DNA from: Fagopyrum homotropicum
Taxonomy: Eukaryota; Streptophyta; Magnoliopsida; Caryophyllales; Polygonaceae
DNA length: 64,000 nt
Direction: 5' to 3'
NCBI GenBank assembly: GCA_033239125.1
Contig: BSWB01000004.1
Location: forward strand, 60,945,501 to 61,009,500
Numbering within the stretch: position 1 is the stretch's first letter; each line of letters begins with the position of its first letter. The notes beneath the pieces were generated by a model that saw only the letters and a list, made by a program, of their open reading frames with translations, had not been told where the DNA came from and did not search any database. Shown here piece after piece: positions 44,352-56,484 of the stretch. The position numbers were made by a program, and so were the translations under genes.

Positions 44352-46119
44352 TGTTCGCCCCTAAAGGTGTGTGCAAATAAGTTTTAAATTTATAAAACTA
44401 GAATCAAGCAGCGAACCCGTAGTGTACGGATCGATATAGTTAAGCAAGAATTCCAGAGTATCGAACACAGGGATTTGGGGGGTTAAATCCAGTTGTAGGT
44501 TATCAAGCGAGTAAATGTAAGAGCTTTTCGAATTATTGGGAAAACAACAATCCTAAAGATCCAGGTATCCAGCTGTGGCAATTGATTCAAGATATACTTA
44601 ATGATGTAAAGACAGAGTTGAGATATGCAAAGGTATACTAATGTAAGGTAATCGTACGGTGAAGTTCCAAAAACCTTATATAACTCACCTACAAGGCACT
44701 CTCTATACAGGTTGTTGAGGCTCAATATAGAAGGATTCTAGAGACGAGAATTAGTGTCAAATACCCAAACTTATAACCCAAGGATCAAGACTAACTTAAC
44801 CGATTGAGGTTGTGACACTCACAATCGAGGTAGAGGTTGTTGAGGCTTCACTACCACCTAGAAAAGACAAGTCTAAACTAAGCTAAAGCAAATCTTTAAC
44901 TTTAGATTAAAGTAAAAGCAGGTTCGTAGACTTAAGGGAAATCACGGTTAGTTCTTGAGGTTCCACGGCCGTGGACTCAAGAACAGACCGTAATTTAGGT
45001 TTGTCGGCGAGTCTCTCTAACTCTCAGGGTCTAATCTGTTTGCGATCGATCTATCATCATCTAAGCCACAACTATCAACCCTTCACCTTAGAATTGTTAA
45101 GGGTTTTTAGCCAATAACAGCCATGTTGATATCAATTCAAGAATTAAAAGATAAAAAGATGAAAACTTTCAAGAACTTTCAATAATCTTCAATTCAATCT
45201 CAAAGTCACAAAGAGAACAAGTAACGTCAAAAGATTCAAAGTAAAACAAACAATCACCACCTTAGGAAAGAAGAGAAAACGGGATGTCAATCCGTTTTCC
45301 AAATCAAACCTAAACAAGAAGAGAGATCTTCTTGCGAAATCTTCTAAGAACTTCGATCTTCCGCCAATCCGGAGATCTCAACAGCAATCTCCACCAAAAG
45401 TGCGAGATTAGAGGAATTGCCAAACGCGAACTTCGATCTCCCAAAGAGATGTCAATAATTCCAAGCAAGCTAAGCGAAGTGTAAGCGTGTCTAAGCGGTC
45501 CTAAGCGATGATGAATGAGGGTAAGAGGGGGTAAGCGAAGGTGTCGGATTCTTGCTTCGTCCGTCTTTTTATAGTGCAGGGAAAAATGTCGGCCCGGCCC
45601 AATCTTTAAAAGATTGTGGCTTTAAAGTGTGGCGAAAAGATTCGCCAAGATCACGGTCGTGGAAGTGTTCCACGACCTAATTTAGAGCGTGGAAACAAAT
45701 ACGGTTTGCACCATATGTTCCACGGCCGTGTAATCCTCTGGAATGAACATGAATTTCTGACTCCAAATCCACGGTCGTGGAATTGAACGTGGAACGTAAT
45801 ACGGTCGTGATTTAGAGCGTGGTTTAGGGCAAGAACGTGATTCTTCCCTAAACTCGTGCATTCCTCAAGCTAAGACTCCAAATTGCTTCCAAAGAACGTT
45901 CCTAATCCATGGACATATCAACTCAACTCTCCTTTGCTCGATTCCGTTCAGAAATAGCTCCAAATCACCTATAATCAACATAGAACTAGTGTAGACATCC
46001 ATATTGACAATATAGGTAATACTAGCTCACATATGCACAAAGTTCAATCAAAGACTATCAATATGAATCAAATACGTTTAGAAAACGTGCCTAAAATATC
46101 ACAATATTTCATGCTAACA
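44352..46119 (-). repeat. Right (5') LTR of element H
   Basis: 1768 bp. The functional promoter copy: sense CTATAAAAAG at 45565-45574. Otherwise nearly identical to 32875-34643. Confidence 0.95.
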
Positions 46120-46132
46120 TAGACCTGCGCAT
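46120..46132 (-). pseudogene. First codons of F gag, cut off by H
   Basis: ATG at 46132-46130 followed by codons for RRS. With one tagac removed it joins 32869 in frame, giving MRRSRNNEDLL, parallel to MRRSRNTEDLL of H. The first five bases are also the right target duplication of H. Confidence 0.9.
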
Positions 46133-46211
46133 ACACTCGAAGAGATATCAAATAACAAGGGAAAAGCTCTCAAGCTTGACAACATATAACCGAATTCAGC
46201 CTAGACCAAAT

Positions 46212-46229
46212 CCCCAGCAACGGCGCCAA
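46212..46229 (-). other. Primer binding site (tRNA-Asp), element F
   Basis: tccccagcaacggcgcca, one mismatch (a for g). Confidence 0.88.
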
Positions 46230-46235
46230 AAACTT

Positions 46236-47911
46236 GTTCACCACTTAGCGTGCGTGCAAATAAGTCTTAAATTTATAAAACTAGAAATCAAGCAAGTGAA
46301 CCCGCAGTGTACGGATAGACGTAGTTAAGCAAGAATTCCAGAGTATCGAACACAGGGATTTGGGGGGTTAAATCCAATTATAGAATTGTCAAGCAAGTAA
46401 ATGAATGAGCTTTGTAAATATTGGGAAAACAACAATCCTAAAGATCCAGGAATCCAGTTGTGGCAATCGATTCAAGATATACTAAAGACATAAGGACAGA
46501 GTTGAGGTTTGCAAAGGTATACGAATGTAAGGCAATGTACGGTGAAGTTCCAAAACCTTATATGACTCACCTAAAGACACTCTCTATAAAGATTGTTGAG
46601 GCTTCAGTATAGAAAGGATCTAAAGACAAGAATTAATCTCAAATACCCAAACTTGTAACCCAAGGATCAAGACTAACTAAACCGATTAAGGTAGTGACAC
46701 TCGAAATTGAAGTAGAGGTTGTTGAGGCTTCACTACCACCAAGAAAAGGCAAGCCAAGACTAAGTTAAAGCAAATCTTTAACTTTGGATTAAAGTAAAAG
46801 CAAGGTTCGTAAACTAGGGAAAATTACGGGTGGATCTTGAGATTCCACGGCCGTGGAACTCAAGAACACACCGTGATTTTGGTTGTCGACGAAATCTCTC
46901 TAACTCTCAGGGTCCAATCTGTTTACGATCGATCTATCATCATCTAAGCCACAACTATCAACCCTTCACCTTAGAATTGCTAAAGGGTTTTAGCCAACAA
47001 CAGTCATTATGATATCAAATTCAAGATTTAAAAGAATGAAAGATGAAAACCTTCGAAAACCTTTAATAATCTTCAAATCAATTTCAAATCCACCAACAAG
47101 AATAATGATGTATAGCAGATTCGGAATAACACAAACAATCACAATCCTCGATAAGAACGAAGAACGGGATGTCCATCCGTCTTCTAATCAAACCTAAGGA
47201 CAAAGCGTAACTTCCAAATCTCCAAGTCTTTGCAAATCTCCGTTGCGAAATAGCAATCTCTACACGTCCAACTGGAACCCTAGGCACGTGCAAGTAAGCG
47301 TAAGCGAAGGTCTAAGCGGAGGTGACGGAATCTCCCTCCTTCCGTCCTTTTATAGGGAAAGATAGAATAAGTGTCCAGCCCATTGTGTAAAAGATCGCGG
47401 CTTTAATTAGTACGTCAAAAGATCGCCTAAATCACGGTCATAGAGGGTTCCACGCCCGTGGTTTAGAGCGTGGATTCCATCACGGTTCCTCACAACTTCC
47501 ACGACCGTACTTTACACCGTGTAACTCTCTGGAATTCTCCACGCTCATGTTGTCAAGTTCCACGGCCGTGGTTTAGAGCGTGGACTTCATTACGGCCGTA
47601 TTTTAGAGCGTGGAAGCATAGGTTGCTCGTAATTCCCTTTGTTTTGTGCCATTCTTCATCCTAGCATCTTCCTTAGCTTCTTTGTGGTATCCTAAATCCT
47701 TGGATGTGCTCAATCCATCTCCATTCTCTCTTAATTCGTTTGGTTTTAGCTCTTATTCGCCTACAATCAACACAAAGCTTATGTAGACCTCTATATCGAC
47801 AATATAGATAAACTAGCTCACAATTGCTTCAATGCTTTATCAATGAACACCAATATGGATGAAATACATCTAGAAAACGTGCCTAAAATATCACAATATT
47901 TCATGCTAACA
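46236..47911 (-). repeat. Right (5') LTR of element F
   Basis: 1676 bp, TGTTCACCAC to CTAACA. Sense TATA box CTATAAAAGG at 47346-47355. Palindromes at 46820-46880 and 47430-47612. Confidence 0.93.
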
Positions 47912-48716
47912 CTAGCATCGTGGAGCACTCCAGAGAGTTCCACGGGACAAACCACGGCCGTGGTCCTCTGTGCCAGACCGTGATTCCTACAGCTCCTCAG
48001 CACACTTTCGTGTACTTCAAATTCAGCTCTTGCCTCCTCTTCCAATGCATCTAAGGCCTTGATTTCTTCATTACAATCATCCTCAACTCCTTCCTCCATC
48101 AAACTTAAGCTAAGAACCTTCTCCAATGGGTCCTTGATCAAGATCGAGCTCACAACTTCTCTACATTCCTCTTGCTCGACAATATTGAACGCATCTTCAC
48201 CAAGGGCTGGCCCTTTCATCATTGTGGATAATTTGAACTTGATATTCTCTTCTCCAATATTGAAGGAGAGAATTCCATTTTTGCAATCCACTAAGCATCC
48301 GGATGTAGCCAAGAAAGGTCTCCCTAAGATGATAGGAACCGGATAGTCCGTCGGGATGTCCAAAACAACAGAGTCTTTGGGCACATAGAACTTCCCGAGT
48401 TGCACCGGTATGTCCTCCAAGATTCCAACCGGGTGAGTGATTGAACGGTCCGCCATGTAAAGGGTCATCTTGACCGGCTTTGGCTCTCCTAGCCCAACCT
48501 TGTTGCAAAGTGCAAGTGGGATGATGCTTACACTTGCCCCAAGATCACATAGGACTTCATACTTCACTTCTCCCACTCCAATTGGCACACAAAAAGATCC
48601 TGGATCTCTTAGCTTAGGAGGAATCTCCTCCTTCATAGTTTGAATCAATTCCGAGGACCTCTTTGTCATCCTCACTTCTCCATACTCCTCCAACTTCCTC
48701 TTGTTGGAGAGTATTA
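47912..48716 (-). pseudogene. Gag-protease middle part of B polyprotein
   Basis: Fragment of the B frame between C (right) and F (left). It carries the end of Gag (NKRKLEEYGEVRMTKRSSEL) and the whole protease (CDLGASVSIIPLALC, KVGLGEPKPVKMTLYMADRS, IILGRPFLATSG), then the variable linker with palindromes (about 47936-47986), until the F LTR. It is open throughout. At the right end, removing C with one target copy restores phase with 60093. The bases at 48712-48716 (tatta) are the left target duplication of C. Confidence 0.92.
48712..48716. repeat. Target site duplication of C, left copy
   Basis: tatta; the right copy is tattt (60088-60092), one base different. The unoccupied site in the related C gag reads tattt, so the left copy has mutated. 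Confidence 0.85.
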
Positions 48717-49043
48717 TGATAACACGATTTATGACTTAGGTTTAGGTAATCATTTAGATAGATTCATCACTCATTCATGCATGGTTTAGCACAAATTCGC
48801 GACGTTTGCACTCAAATCACGTATTTTGTCGAGATAGACGTCTACACGGACTTGTGCGTTGCTTTGTAGGTATTTCGGGGGTCTTTTGGACATTAACCGA
48901 TACATTAGAGGGCCAAGCCTCATGATGGTACACATCCAAAGATTGGAGGAGCATAATTGGAGCAACAAAGGACACAAAGACCACTATTGGTGCAAGCAAT
49001 GGAGCAACTCATGGCTAGACGATCATAGCATGATTCTGCTGAA

Positions 49044-49100
49044 GAAAATCGGACCAACTAGCAGCTAAATCGGCCGATTTAATTCACTAGGTCGATTTTT
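49044..49100. repeat. Palindrome triad, C LTR site 1
   Basis: gaaaatcgga, AAATCGGCCGATTT (49067-49080), gtcgattttt. The 3' LTR copy is at 58587-58643. Confidence 0.8.
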
Positions 49101-49163
49101 GGGCCTTTGACAGCTTAAGCCACGTGTCCCACGATCTCTTGTCCGGCCTTGCTCTTGGTGGAG

Positions 49164-49173
49164 AATATAAGTG
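49164..49173 (+). promoter_or_regulatory. TATA-like promoter box, C 5' LTR
   Basis: aatataagtg, 64 bases after palindrome site 1. TATA-like boxes occur in the same part of the B, F, G and H LTRs. The transcription start is not visible from sequence alone. Confidence 0.5.
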
Positions 49174-49641
49174 GTCCTGTAGGTTGTTGCTGAGCATCTC
49201 TCCTCTCCCACACTCTCATTCACAGCTCATCAATTTGGGGAAAAGATTGGAGGAGAAGAAAAGCTCCCAAGGAGTGAAGGAAGAAGAAGAACACCATTTT
49301 TAAGAGTTTTGAGTGACTTTTGAGTGATTTTTGTAATCTTGGATTGAAAAACTATTGCAAGGGTTGTTAGGAACGTTTTGAATCTTCATTTAAGAGTTTG
49401 TAAGTCTTGCTACAACTTAGATTCAGCTGGGATTTATTGATTTTGCTTGTTTATCTTTCATTATCCATCTATGAACACCATGTATGCTTGTTTGATGATT
49501 TTGGATCTTAGTATGCATATTATTGGCTAGTTTATTGTGATTCTAGAGTGACGGATTGAGGGTTATGGCTAGGGTGATGATAGAATGGACTTATATGTTA
49601 GTTTTGGATGATTTGTATGCACGAAAGCCAAACCAGTTAGA

Positions 49642-49700
49642 AAAAAATCGCCCTGTTCTTCATGATAGATCGGCCAATTTAGTGTAGAACAACCCGATTT
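49642..49700. repeat. Palindrome triad, C LTR site 2
   Basis: aaaaaaatcgccc, gatcggccaattt (worn; the 3' LTR has gatcggccgattt), cccgattta. Confidence 0.7.
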
Positions 49701-49823
49701 ATTCTTCTGTTGCTCTTTAATTGATGAATCTGTATGATTGGGGTGTTAGGTTGTTAAATCCTAGTGTTTATTAAGCCTAATTTAGCTTAGGATCACCTAA
49801 TGCTATCAACCTAAGTGAGGGAA

Positions 49824-50083
49824 GAGATCTACCCGATGATTTCCGATCTTAGATACCTTAGAAGATGAATTCTAGGTAGTAGCGAGCCTCATAAGCCGCT
49901 ATTGGATCGAGTGTGCTAGGATTATTGCTTGAGATTTCCCTATTCCGAGACTTACCCGGTAAGGAGAGGGTTACCCTTAAGTAGTATCTAGTTTGTGCGG
50001 AATTCCTTACTCTAACCCCTTGAGACCTACCCGGTAATAGGAGTTTGATGCGGGATTAGTGAAGTGAGAGACCTACCCGGTAA
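49824..50083. repeat. Four-copy GAGACYTACCCGGTAA array in C LTR
   Basis: Sense starts 49824 (worn), 49947, 50022, 50068: steps 123, 75, 46, the mirror of B and G because C is on the other strand. Confidence 0.8.
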
Positions 50084-50550
50084 TTGCTTCCACTAGTGAA
50101 ACATTCTTTCCCAAACACCACAGCTTGTCCTAAGAATCTTTAGAACCTTGAGTCCGATGCCGTAACCGGAAATCTTGACCTCTAGAATCCACTTTTATCT
50201 CTTGATCATATACTTTGTGCTTTGTGTTACTTGTTCGTTTGCTAGCTTGAGTTGTTAGTTGTTTTATTATCTTGCTTGATTTGTGATTTTTGTTTAATCA
50301 CCACAAAAACCAACAAAAACATTGTGTTTTTCCATTTTCTTTGTTTCTCATCTTATCTTAGTCTAGATTTACACTATCTTTGATCATTGTTTGACTCGAT
50401 TTCACCTTAGTCTTTGTGTTCGACCTCGGAATACTATCCCTACTACAAACGTCCCGTACACTGCGGGTTTGCTAGGAGTTAGGATAATTATAACGAGTAT
50501 AAATTTAAAACCTATTGCGTATCACACATATCCTGAGCGTAACAAGTTTT

Positions 50551-50568
50551 TGGCGCCGTTGTCGGGGA
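50551..50568 (+). other. Primer binding site (tRNA-Asp), element C
   Basis: tggcgccgttgtcgggga, one mismatch (t for c), 6 bases after the LTR. Confidence 0.88.
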
Positions 50569-50685
50569 CTAGGTCTAGATTGAGTCTATTTTGTGATTGT
50601 TTATAGTGTAGATCTTTCTTGTTGCTTTTGATCTCTCTTTGGTGTGTGTCTTTGCTTTTCAGGATATTGCTTACTCTTTAGGTGC

Positions 50686-53600
50686 ATGCGAAGATCTCGT
50701 GGCAAGGATTTAGCTCCATTCGATCCCGAACCGGAGAAAACCCTTAGATCTAGATCCAAGAGCATCAAGAAGGGGAAAGAGATGGCCGGAAGAGACCTCC
50801 AAGCTGAATTGGATGAAGCCTTAGAGCAAATAAGGCTAAGAGATGAGCTCTTGGAGGAAGAGAGGAGACTTGCCAATGAGAGGCAAGAGGCAACTAGGAG
50901 GGAGATTGATGAGATTAGGCAAGCCCTTGTACAAGGGGAGCTTAATCGTCAACAACCTCCACCTCCTCCACCACCACAACCGCAGCCGGCAGCGAATGTT
51001 AGGGTTGTACCCATTGCTATTGAAGAGCCACAAACTTTGGGTAGACGTATGGATCCGGCACAAAGAGCACACCGTCCGGGTGTGAACTTAGGAGATCCCG
51101 CAGCCCACAACTACGAGCTCCGCCTTCAAGTTCTACAAATGATCCGGCATAATCAATTTGGAGGGATGGAAGGAGAGTCTCCTCATCAACACTTGATGAA
51201 CTATGAGATTTTGATGGAGACTCTTAGACCGCCAAGATTGGAGAGCAACAACCATAAGCTTAGGGCTTTTTCCTTCTCTCTTAAGGACAAAGCCTTAGCT
51301 TGGTATCAATCTATTCCACAAGGGCGAGTTGGTACTTGGGAGGAGATGACAACCGAGTTTTTGACTAAGTTCTTCCCACCTTCCAAGACTACCGAATTAA
51401 GAGGGAAGATCAATGCCTTCGTGATGAAGGATAGAGAGAGTTTGTTCAAGTCTTGGGAGAGATTCAAAGACCTTTTCCTAGATTGTCCACACCATGGCAT
51501 ACCAAAAATTGAGCTATTGGAGATCTACTTCAAGGGACTTGATGAAGATAGCCAATTCAAGCTTCAATCCCTTTCCGGTGGGACTTTCATGGAGAAGCAT
51601 GTGGATGATGCTTGGGAGTTTGTGGAGAAACAAGCTCTAGTGATTGAGAAATACTCCCATAGGAAGAGTGAAGGGAGAAAGGCGGGAGCATATGAGGTGA
51701 GTGAGGTCACCATGAGCAATTTCAAGCTTGACGCCATCAACAACGAGCTAAAGTCCTTGAGGGAGTTGTGTGCTACAACTTTGAAGAACCAAGCAACTCC
51801 TCAAGTGCTTCCACAAGCTAACTTGTCTTCCAAGGAGGAGGATGTGAACTATATGGGAAGGGGCAATTACAACAACTATCAAGGCCCAAGGAACTTCAAC
51901 AATTACGGGCCCAACCATAACCATCCCGGGTTTTCTTACTCTAACCCGGATGGAGCCTTGAACCCTCCCGCTTCCACAAGCACAACTCCACCACCAAAAG
52001 CTTCACAAGAACCTCCACCCGGATTTACTCAACCTCCAAAGGATAGAACCGAAATGATGTTTGAGCAATTGCTTGGAAGGTTGAGTGGTCTTGAGAGCAC
52101 CGTGATTTCAATTTCTAAGGCTCAAAAGGTTTTGGAAGCACAAGTGTTCCAAAAGGCGGGTGAAGCACATAGAGATCCGGGAAAGCTTCCCGGGAGAACC
52201 GAAGAAAACCCAAGAGGCCAAGTGTTGGCCATTATAACAAGAAGTGGGTTAAGCATGAAGGATTCTTTGCCCAAGGAGAATGCTAAAGGGAAGCAAGTGG
52301 TGAATGAAGAAGAGACCTTGCAAGGAGATGGAGGCAAGAGCAAGGATGTTGAGCCAACATATGTGGCGCCACCTCCATACAAGCCACCACTACCGTTCCC
52401 TCAATCACGAGCAAGAGCTCGCTTGGACAATCACTTTGGTAAATTCCTTGAACTTATGTCTAAATTACATATTAACATTCCGTTCATGGATGCTATTTTA
52501 GGAATGCCGGCATATGGCAAGTTCTTGAAGGAAATACTCTCCAACAAAAGGAAGTTGGAGGAGTATGGGGAGATAAGGATGACTAAGAGATCCTCGGAGT
52601 TGATTCAAACGATGAAGGAGGAGATGCCTCCTAAGCTAAGGGATCCGGGATCCTTTTGTGTGCCAATCGGAGTAGGAGAAGTGAAGTATGACGCCCTATG
52701 TGATCTTGGGGCAAGTGTAAGCATCATTCCGCTTGCACTTTGCAACAAGGTTGGGCTAGGAGAGCCAAAGCCGGTCAAGATGACCCTTTACATGGCGGAC
52801 CGCTCAATCACTCATCCGGTTGGAATCTTGGAAGACATCCCGGTGCAATTAGGGAAGTTCTATGTGCCCATAGACTTCGTTGTTTTGGACATCCCGGTGG
52901 ACTATCCGGTTCCTATCATCTTGGGGAGACCTTTCCTAGCTACTTCCGGGTGTCTAGTAGATTGCAAGAATGGAACCCTCTCCTTCAACATTGGAGAAGA
53001 AAACATCAAGTTCAAGCTGTCCACAATGATGAAAGGACCAACCCTTGATGAAGATGTATTCAACATAGTTGAAGAAGAGGAGTCTAGAGAGGTTGTGAGC
53101 TCAATCTTGCTCAAGGATCCACTTGAGAAGGTTCTTAGCGCAAGCTTGATGGAAGAAGGAGTTGATGAGAGTAGCAATGAAGTAATCAAGGCCTTGAATG
53201 CATTGGACGAGCTACCAAGTGTTGGATTTGAAGTGCTAGAAGAAAGGAGAAACTAGCAGAAAAATCGGACTGGAGCAGCTAAATCGGCCGATTTTTGGCC
53301 TTGTGCTGAAATTTCAGCCAGTTCAGCAAAAACAGAAACTCAGATCGACCCACTACAAGAAAAATCGGCCGATTTTTCCTCCTGGGCCGATTTTCCTGAG
53401 TCTTTTCAGCATCAATCACTTGAGTGTGAGCAATCATCAAGGGACTTCAAGGAGGCTTCCATGGCTTTGCAATCATCTCAACCTACATTGTATGGATCAT
53501 CTCCAACTGAAAAAGGTCCTCCTCAACTTGATCTTAAACCTCTTCCCTCTCATTTAAAGTATGCTTTCCTTGGTTCAAATTCTACTTATCCGGTGATTGT

Positions 53601-56421
53601 GAATGCATCTTTGAATGATGATGAGCTTAATAGACTGTTGAATGAATTGAAACTGCATAGAAAGGCAATAGGATACACCATTGATGATCTTGTTGGCATC
53701 AAACCATCTTTGTGCATGCATAGGATAATGATGGAAGATAATCATAAACCCTCTATTTAACATCAAAGAAGATTGAATCCCATAATGAAAGAGGTAGTCA
53801 AAAAGGAAATCATTAAGTTGCTAGATGCGGGAATTATCTACCCTATCTCGGATAGTAAGTGGGTTAGTCCCGTTCATGTAGTACCTAAGAAGGGTGGGAT
53901 GACCGTAGTGACCAATGAGAACAATGAACTAATCCCAACTAGGACGGTTACGGGATGGAGGATGTGCATTGATTATAGGAAATTGAACATGGCCTCTAGG
54001 AAAGATCACTTCCCTCTCCCCTTCATTGACCAAATGCTAGAAAGGTTAGCTCAACACTCTCATTTTTGCTACCTAGATGGCTATAGTGGATTCTTCCAAA
54101 TCCCTATCCACCCCGATGACCAAGAGAAAACAACCTTTACATGTCCATGGGGTACTTTTGCATATAGGAGAATGCCATTTGGGTTGTGTAATGCACCCGC
54201 CACCTTCCAAAGGTGTATGATGGCTATCTTTTCGGAATACATTGAAAATATCATGGAAGTGTTCATGGATGATTTCTCTGTTTATGGTTCTTCCTTTGAT
54301 GATTGCTTGGCTAACTTATCATTAGTATTGCAAAGATGTGAGGAGACAAATCTTGTCTTAAATTGGGAAAAATGCCACTTCATGGTAAGTGAAGGTATTG
54401 TGTTAGGACACTTGGTGTCTAACCGTGGCATTGAGGTTGATAGGGCCAAGATTGACACGATAGAGAAGTTGCCACCACCTACCTCGGTGAAAGGGGTAAG
54501 GAGTTTCTTAGGGCATGCCGGTTTTTACCGGAGGTTTATTCAAGACTTCTCTAAAATTTCTAAGCCCCTTACTAACCTACTAATGAAGGATGTTGAATTT
54601 GTTTTCTCCAAAGATTGCCTTGAAGCTTTTTGTATGTTGAAGAACGCCTTGATCTCCGCACCTATAATGCAACCTCCGGATTGGAGTTTACCGTTTGAGA
54701 TCATGTGTGATGCAAGCGATGTAACCGTTGGGGCTGTTTTGGGGCAAAGGAAAGATGGGCGCACTCATGCCATTTATTATGCTAGCAAGACGCTAGATGA
54801 TGCCCAACTCAATTATGCTACCACCGAGAAGGAGTTGCTAGCGGTGGTGTATGCTTTTGAGAAGTTCCGCTCATATCTTGTTGGAGCGAAGGTCATAGTC
54901 TACACGGATCATGCTGCGATCCGTTATCTACTTACCAAGAAGGATGCAAAGCCTAGGTTGATTCGGTGGATCCTTCTTCTTCAAGAGTTTGATTTGGAAA
55001 TCCGGGACAAGAAGGGATCCGAGAACTCCGTGGCGGATCACCTTAGTAGACTCCCACCATTGGAGCTTGAAAGAGAGGACATCCCGATTGAGGACTCATT
55101 CCGGGATGAGCAATTGCAAATGGTGGAGGAATGCTTGTTCCAAGTGTCTAGAGGAAGCGAGCCATGGTTTGCCGTGTGTGAGGAAGTGCCTCCCGGTTTG
55201 ACATATGCCCAAAGGAAGAAGTTCTTCAAAGATGTAAGGCATTACTATTGGAGCGAGCCACTTTTGTTCAAAAGAGGGCCGGATGGAATGTTTAGGAGAT
55301 GCATACCGGAGGATGAGGTGGAGAGTGTGATCCGCCATTGTCACTCCTTGCCATGTGGAGGGCATGCTAGCGCACACAAGACATGTGCGAAGGTGCTACA
55401 ATCGGGCTTCTTTTGGCCAAGTTTGTTCAAGGACGTGCAAGGCTTTGTGGTAGCTTGTGATACTTGCCAAAGGACGGGCAACATCTCAAGGAGGAATGAG
55501 ATGCCCTTGAACAACATACAAGAGGTGGAGATATTTGATGTGTGGGGTGTGGACTTCATGGGACCATTCCCTTCTTCATGTGACAACCTCTACATCCTAT
55601 TGGCGGTAGATTATGTCTCGAGATGGGTGGAGGCAATCGCCTCTCCTACAAATGACGCCAAGGTTGTTGTGCGGTTCTTCAACCGAGTGATCTTCCCTAG
55701 GTTTGGAACACCAAGGGTGATAATAAGTGATGGAGGGAAGCACTTCACCAATAGGAACTTTGGGGCACTTTTGGCTAAGTATGGGGTGACTCATAAGGTG
55801 GCAACACCTTACCATCCCCAAACTAGTGGCCAAGTGGAGATCTCCAACCGGGAGATTAAAGGGATACTTGAGAAGACGGTCTCTAGGACGAGGAAAGATT
55901 GGGCTATGAAGCTCGATGATGCTTTGTGGGCTTATAGGACCGCTTTCAAGACACCAACTGGCACCACTCCTTACAAGTTAGTCTATGGCAAGTCTTGCCA
56001 CCTTCCGGTAGAGATGGAGCATAGATCATATTGGGCTATAAGGTGGTTGAATTTAGACCTCAAGGAGGCCGGTGAGAAGCGGTTGCTAGACATGAATGCC
56101 CTTGAGGAGATCCGGTTGGATGCTTATGAGAATGCCCGGATCTACAAGGAGAGGACTAAACGATGGCATGACAAGCGCCTCATCCCGAAGGAGTTGAGTG
56201 AAGGCGACCTTGTCCTTCTCTTCAACTCGAGGCTGAGGCTTTTCCCCGGAAAGCTCAAATCAAGATGGACCGGGCCATATGTGGTGAAGAAAATTTTTCC
56301 TCATGGAGCGGTGGAGATAGGAGGAGATCATTGTGGTGACTTCAAGGTGAATGGGCACCGTTTGAAGAAGTACATCCCGGAAGCCCCGGTGGAAGTGATT
56401 GCCCCGCTTCACCTTGATTGA
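50686..56421 (+). pseudogene. Gag-pol of C, one frame with two stops
   Basis: 1911 codons from MRRSRGKDLAPFDPEPEKT; an upstream in-frame ATG at 50644 is not shared by the family. Gag core (PHQHLMNYEILMETL, about 167-185), AIITRSG, protease CDLGASVSIIPL (about 672), linker with palindromes, RT (MCIDYRKLN about 1093, FMDD about 1193), RNase H (CDASD about 1341, YTDHAA about 1407), integrase (HCHSL about 1551, CDTCQ, VDFMGP about 1622, ISDGG about 1679, NREIKG about 1722, GPYVV). In-frame TAG at 53254-53256 and TAA at 53758-53760 (Glu in B) interrupt it, with no frameshift. Six codons are missing before integrase (PWFAVCEEV; B has PWYADIVNYLVFEEV). The first stop could be read as a Gag-protease terminus, but B, F and H have none there. 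Confidence 0.93.
53262..53396. repeat. Palindromes in the C polyprotein linker
   Basis: aaaatcgga, aaatcggccgattttt, cagatcgacc, aaaaatcggccgattttt, ggccgattttcc; all in frame between protease and RT. Confidence 0.8.
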
Positions 56422-56466
56422 AACGCTCCTGAATTTGGTCAAGCTAATGACCTTAAACAAGCGCTT

Positions 56467-56484
56467 AATGGGAGGCAACCCATT
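56467..56484 (+). other. Post-pol hairpin, element C
   Basis: aatggg, loop aggcaa, cccatt: perfect 6-bp stem with bases different from F, G and H but the same loop; 46 nt after the pol stop. Confidence 0.78.

Larger units (their letters stand above)
32875..46119 (-). mobile_element. Athila-type retrotransposon H, polyprotein intact
   Basis: 13,245 bp on the minus strand. The LTRs (1769 and 1768 bp) differ at about 14 positions plus one single-base indel by eye (under 1%). Perfect tagac duplications, a perfect PBS and a PPT are present, and the gag-pol frame is uninterrupted. The ORF1-like gene has two TGA stops. H is inserted in the fourth to fifth codon of the gag of F, an element of its own family; removing it with one tagac restores the F frame. 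Confidence 0.95.
10144..47911 (-). mobile_element. Athila-type retrotransposon F, host of G and H
   Basis: Minus-strand element of about 13.1 kb after removing G and H; its pieces are 10144-15510, 26942-32874 and 46120-47911. The LTRs (10144-11818 and 46236-47911) differ at roughly 38 positions by my count (about 2%), the most of the inner elements. It sits in the protease-RT linker of B. Oddly I find no target duplication: the right flank is ctagc and the left flank aaact. The left LTR begins TATTC rather than TGTTC. The B frame stays in phase if F is simply removed. It is of the same family as H, its own insert. Confidence 0.88.
48717..50544 (+). repeat. 5' LTR of element C
   Basis: 1828 bp, TGATAACACG to CGTAACA. 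Motif array (sense GAGACYTACCCGGTAA) at 49947, 50022 and 50068 plus a worn copy at 49824; conserved block ccgtacactgcgggtt at 50454-50469; palindrome triads 49044-49100 and 49642-49700. Confidence 0.95.
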
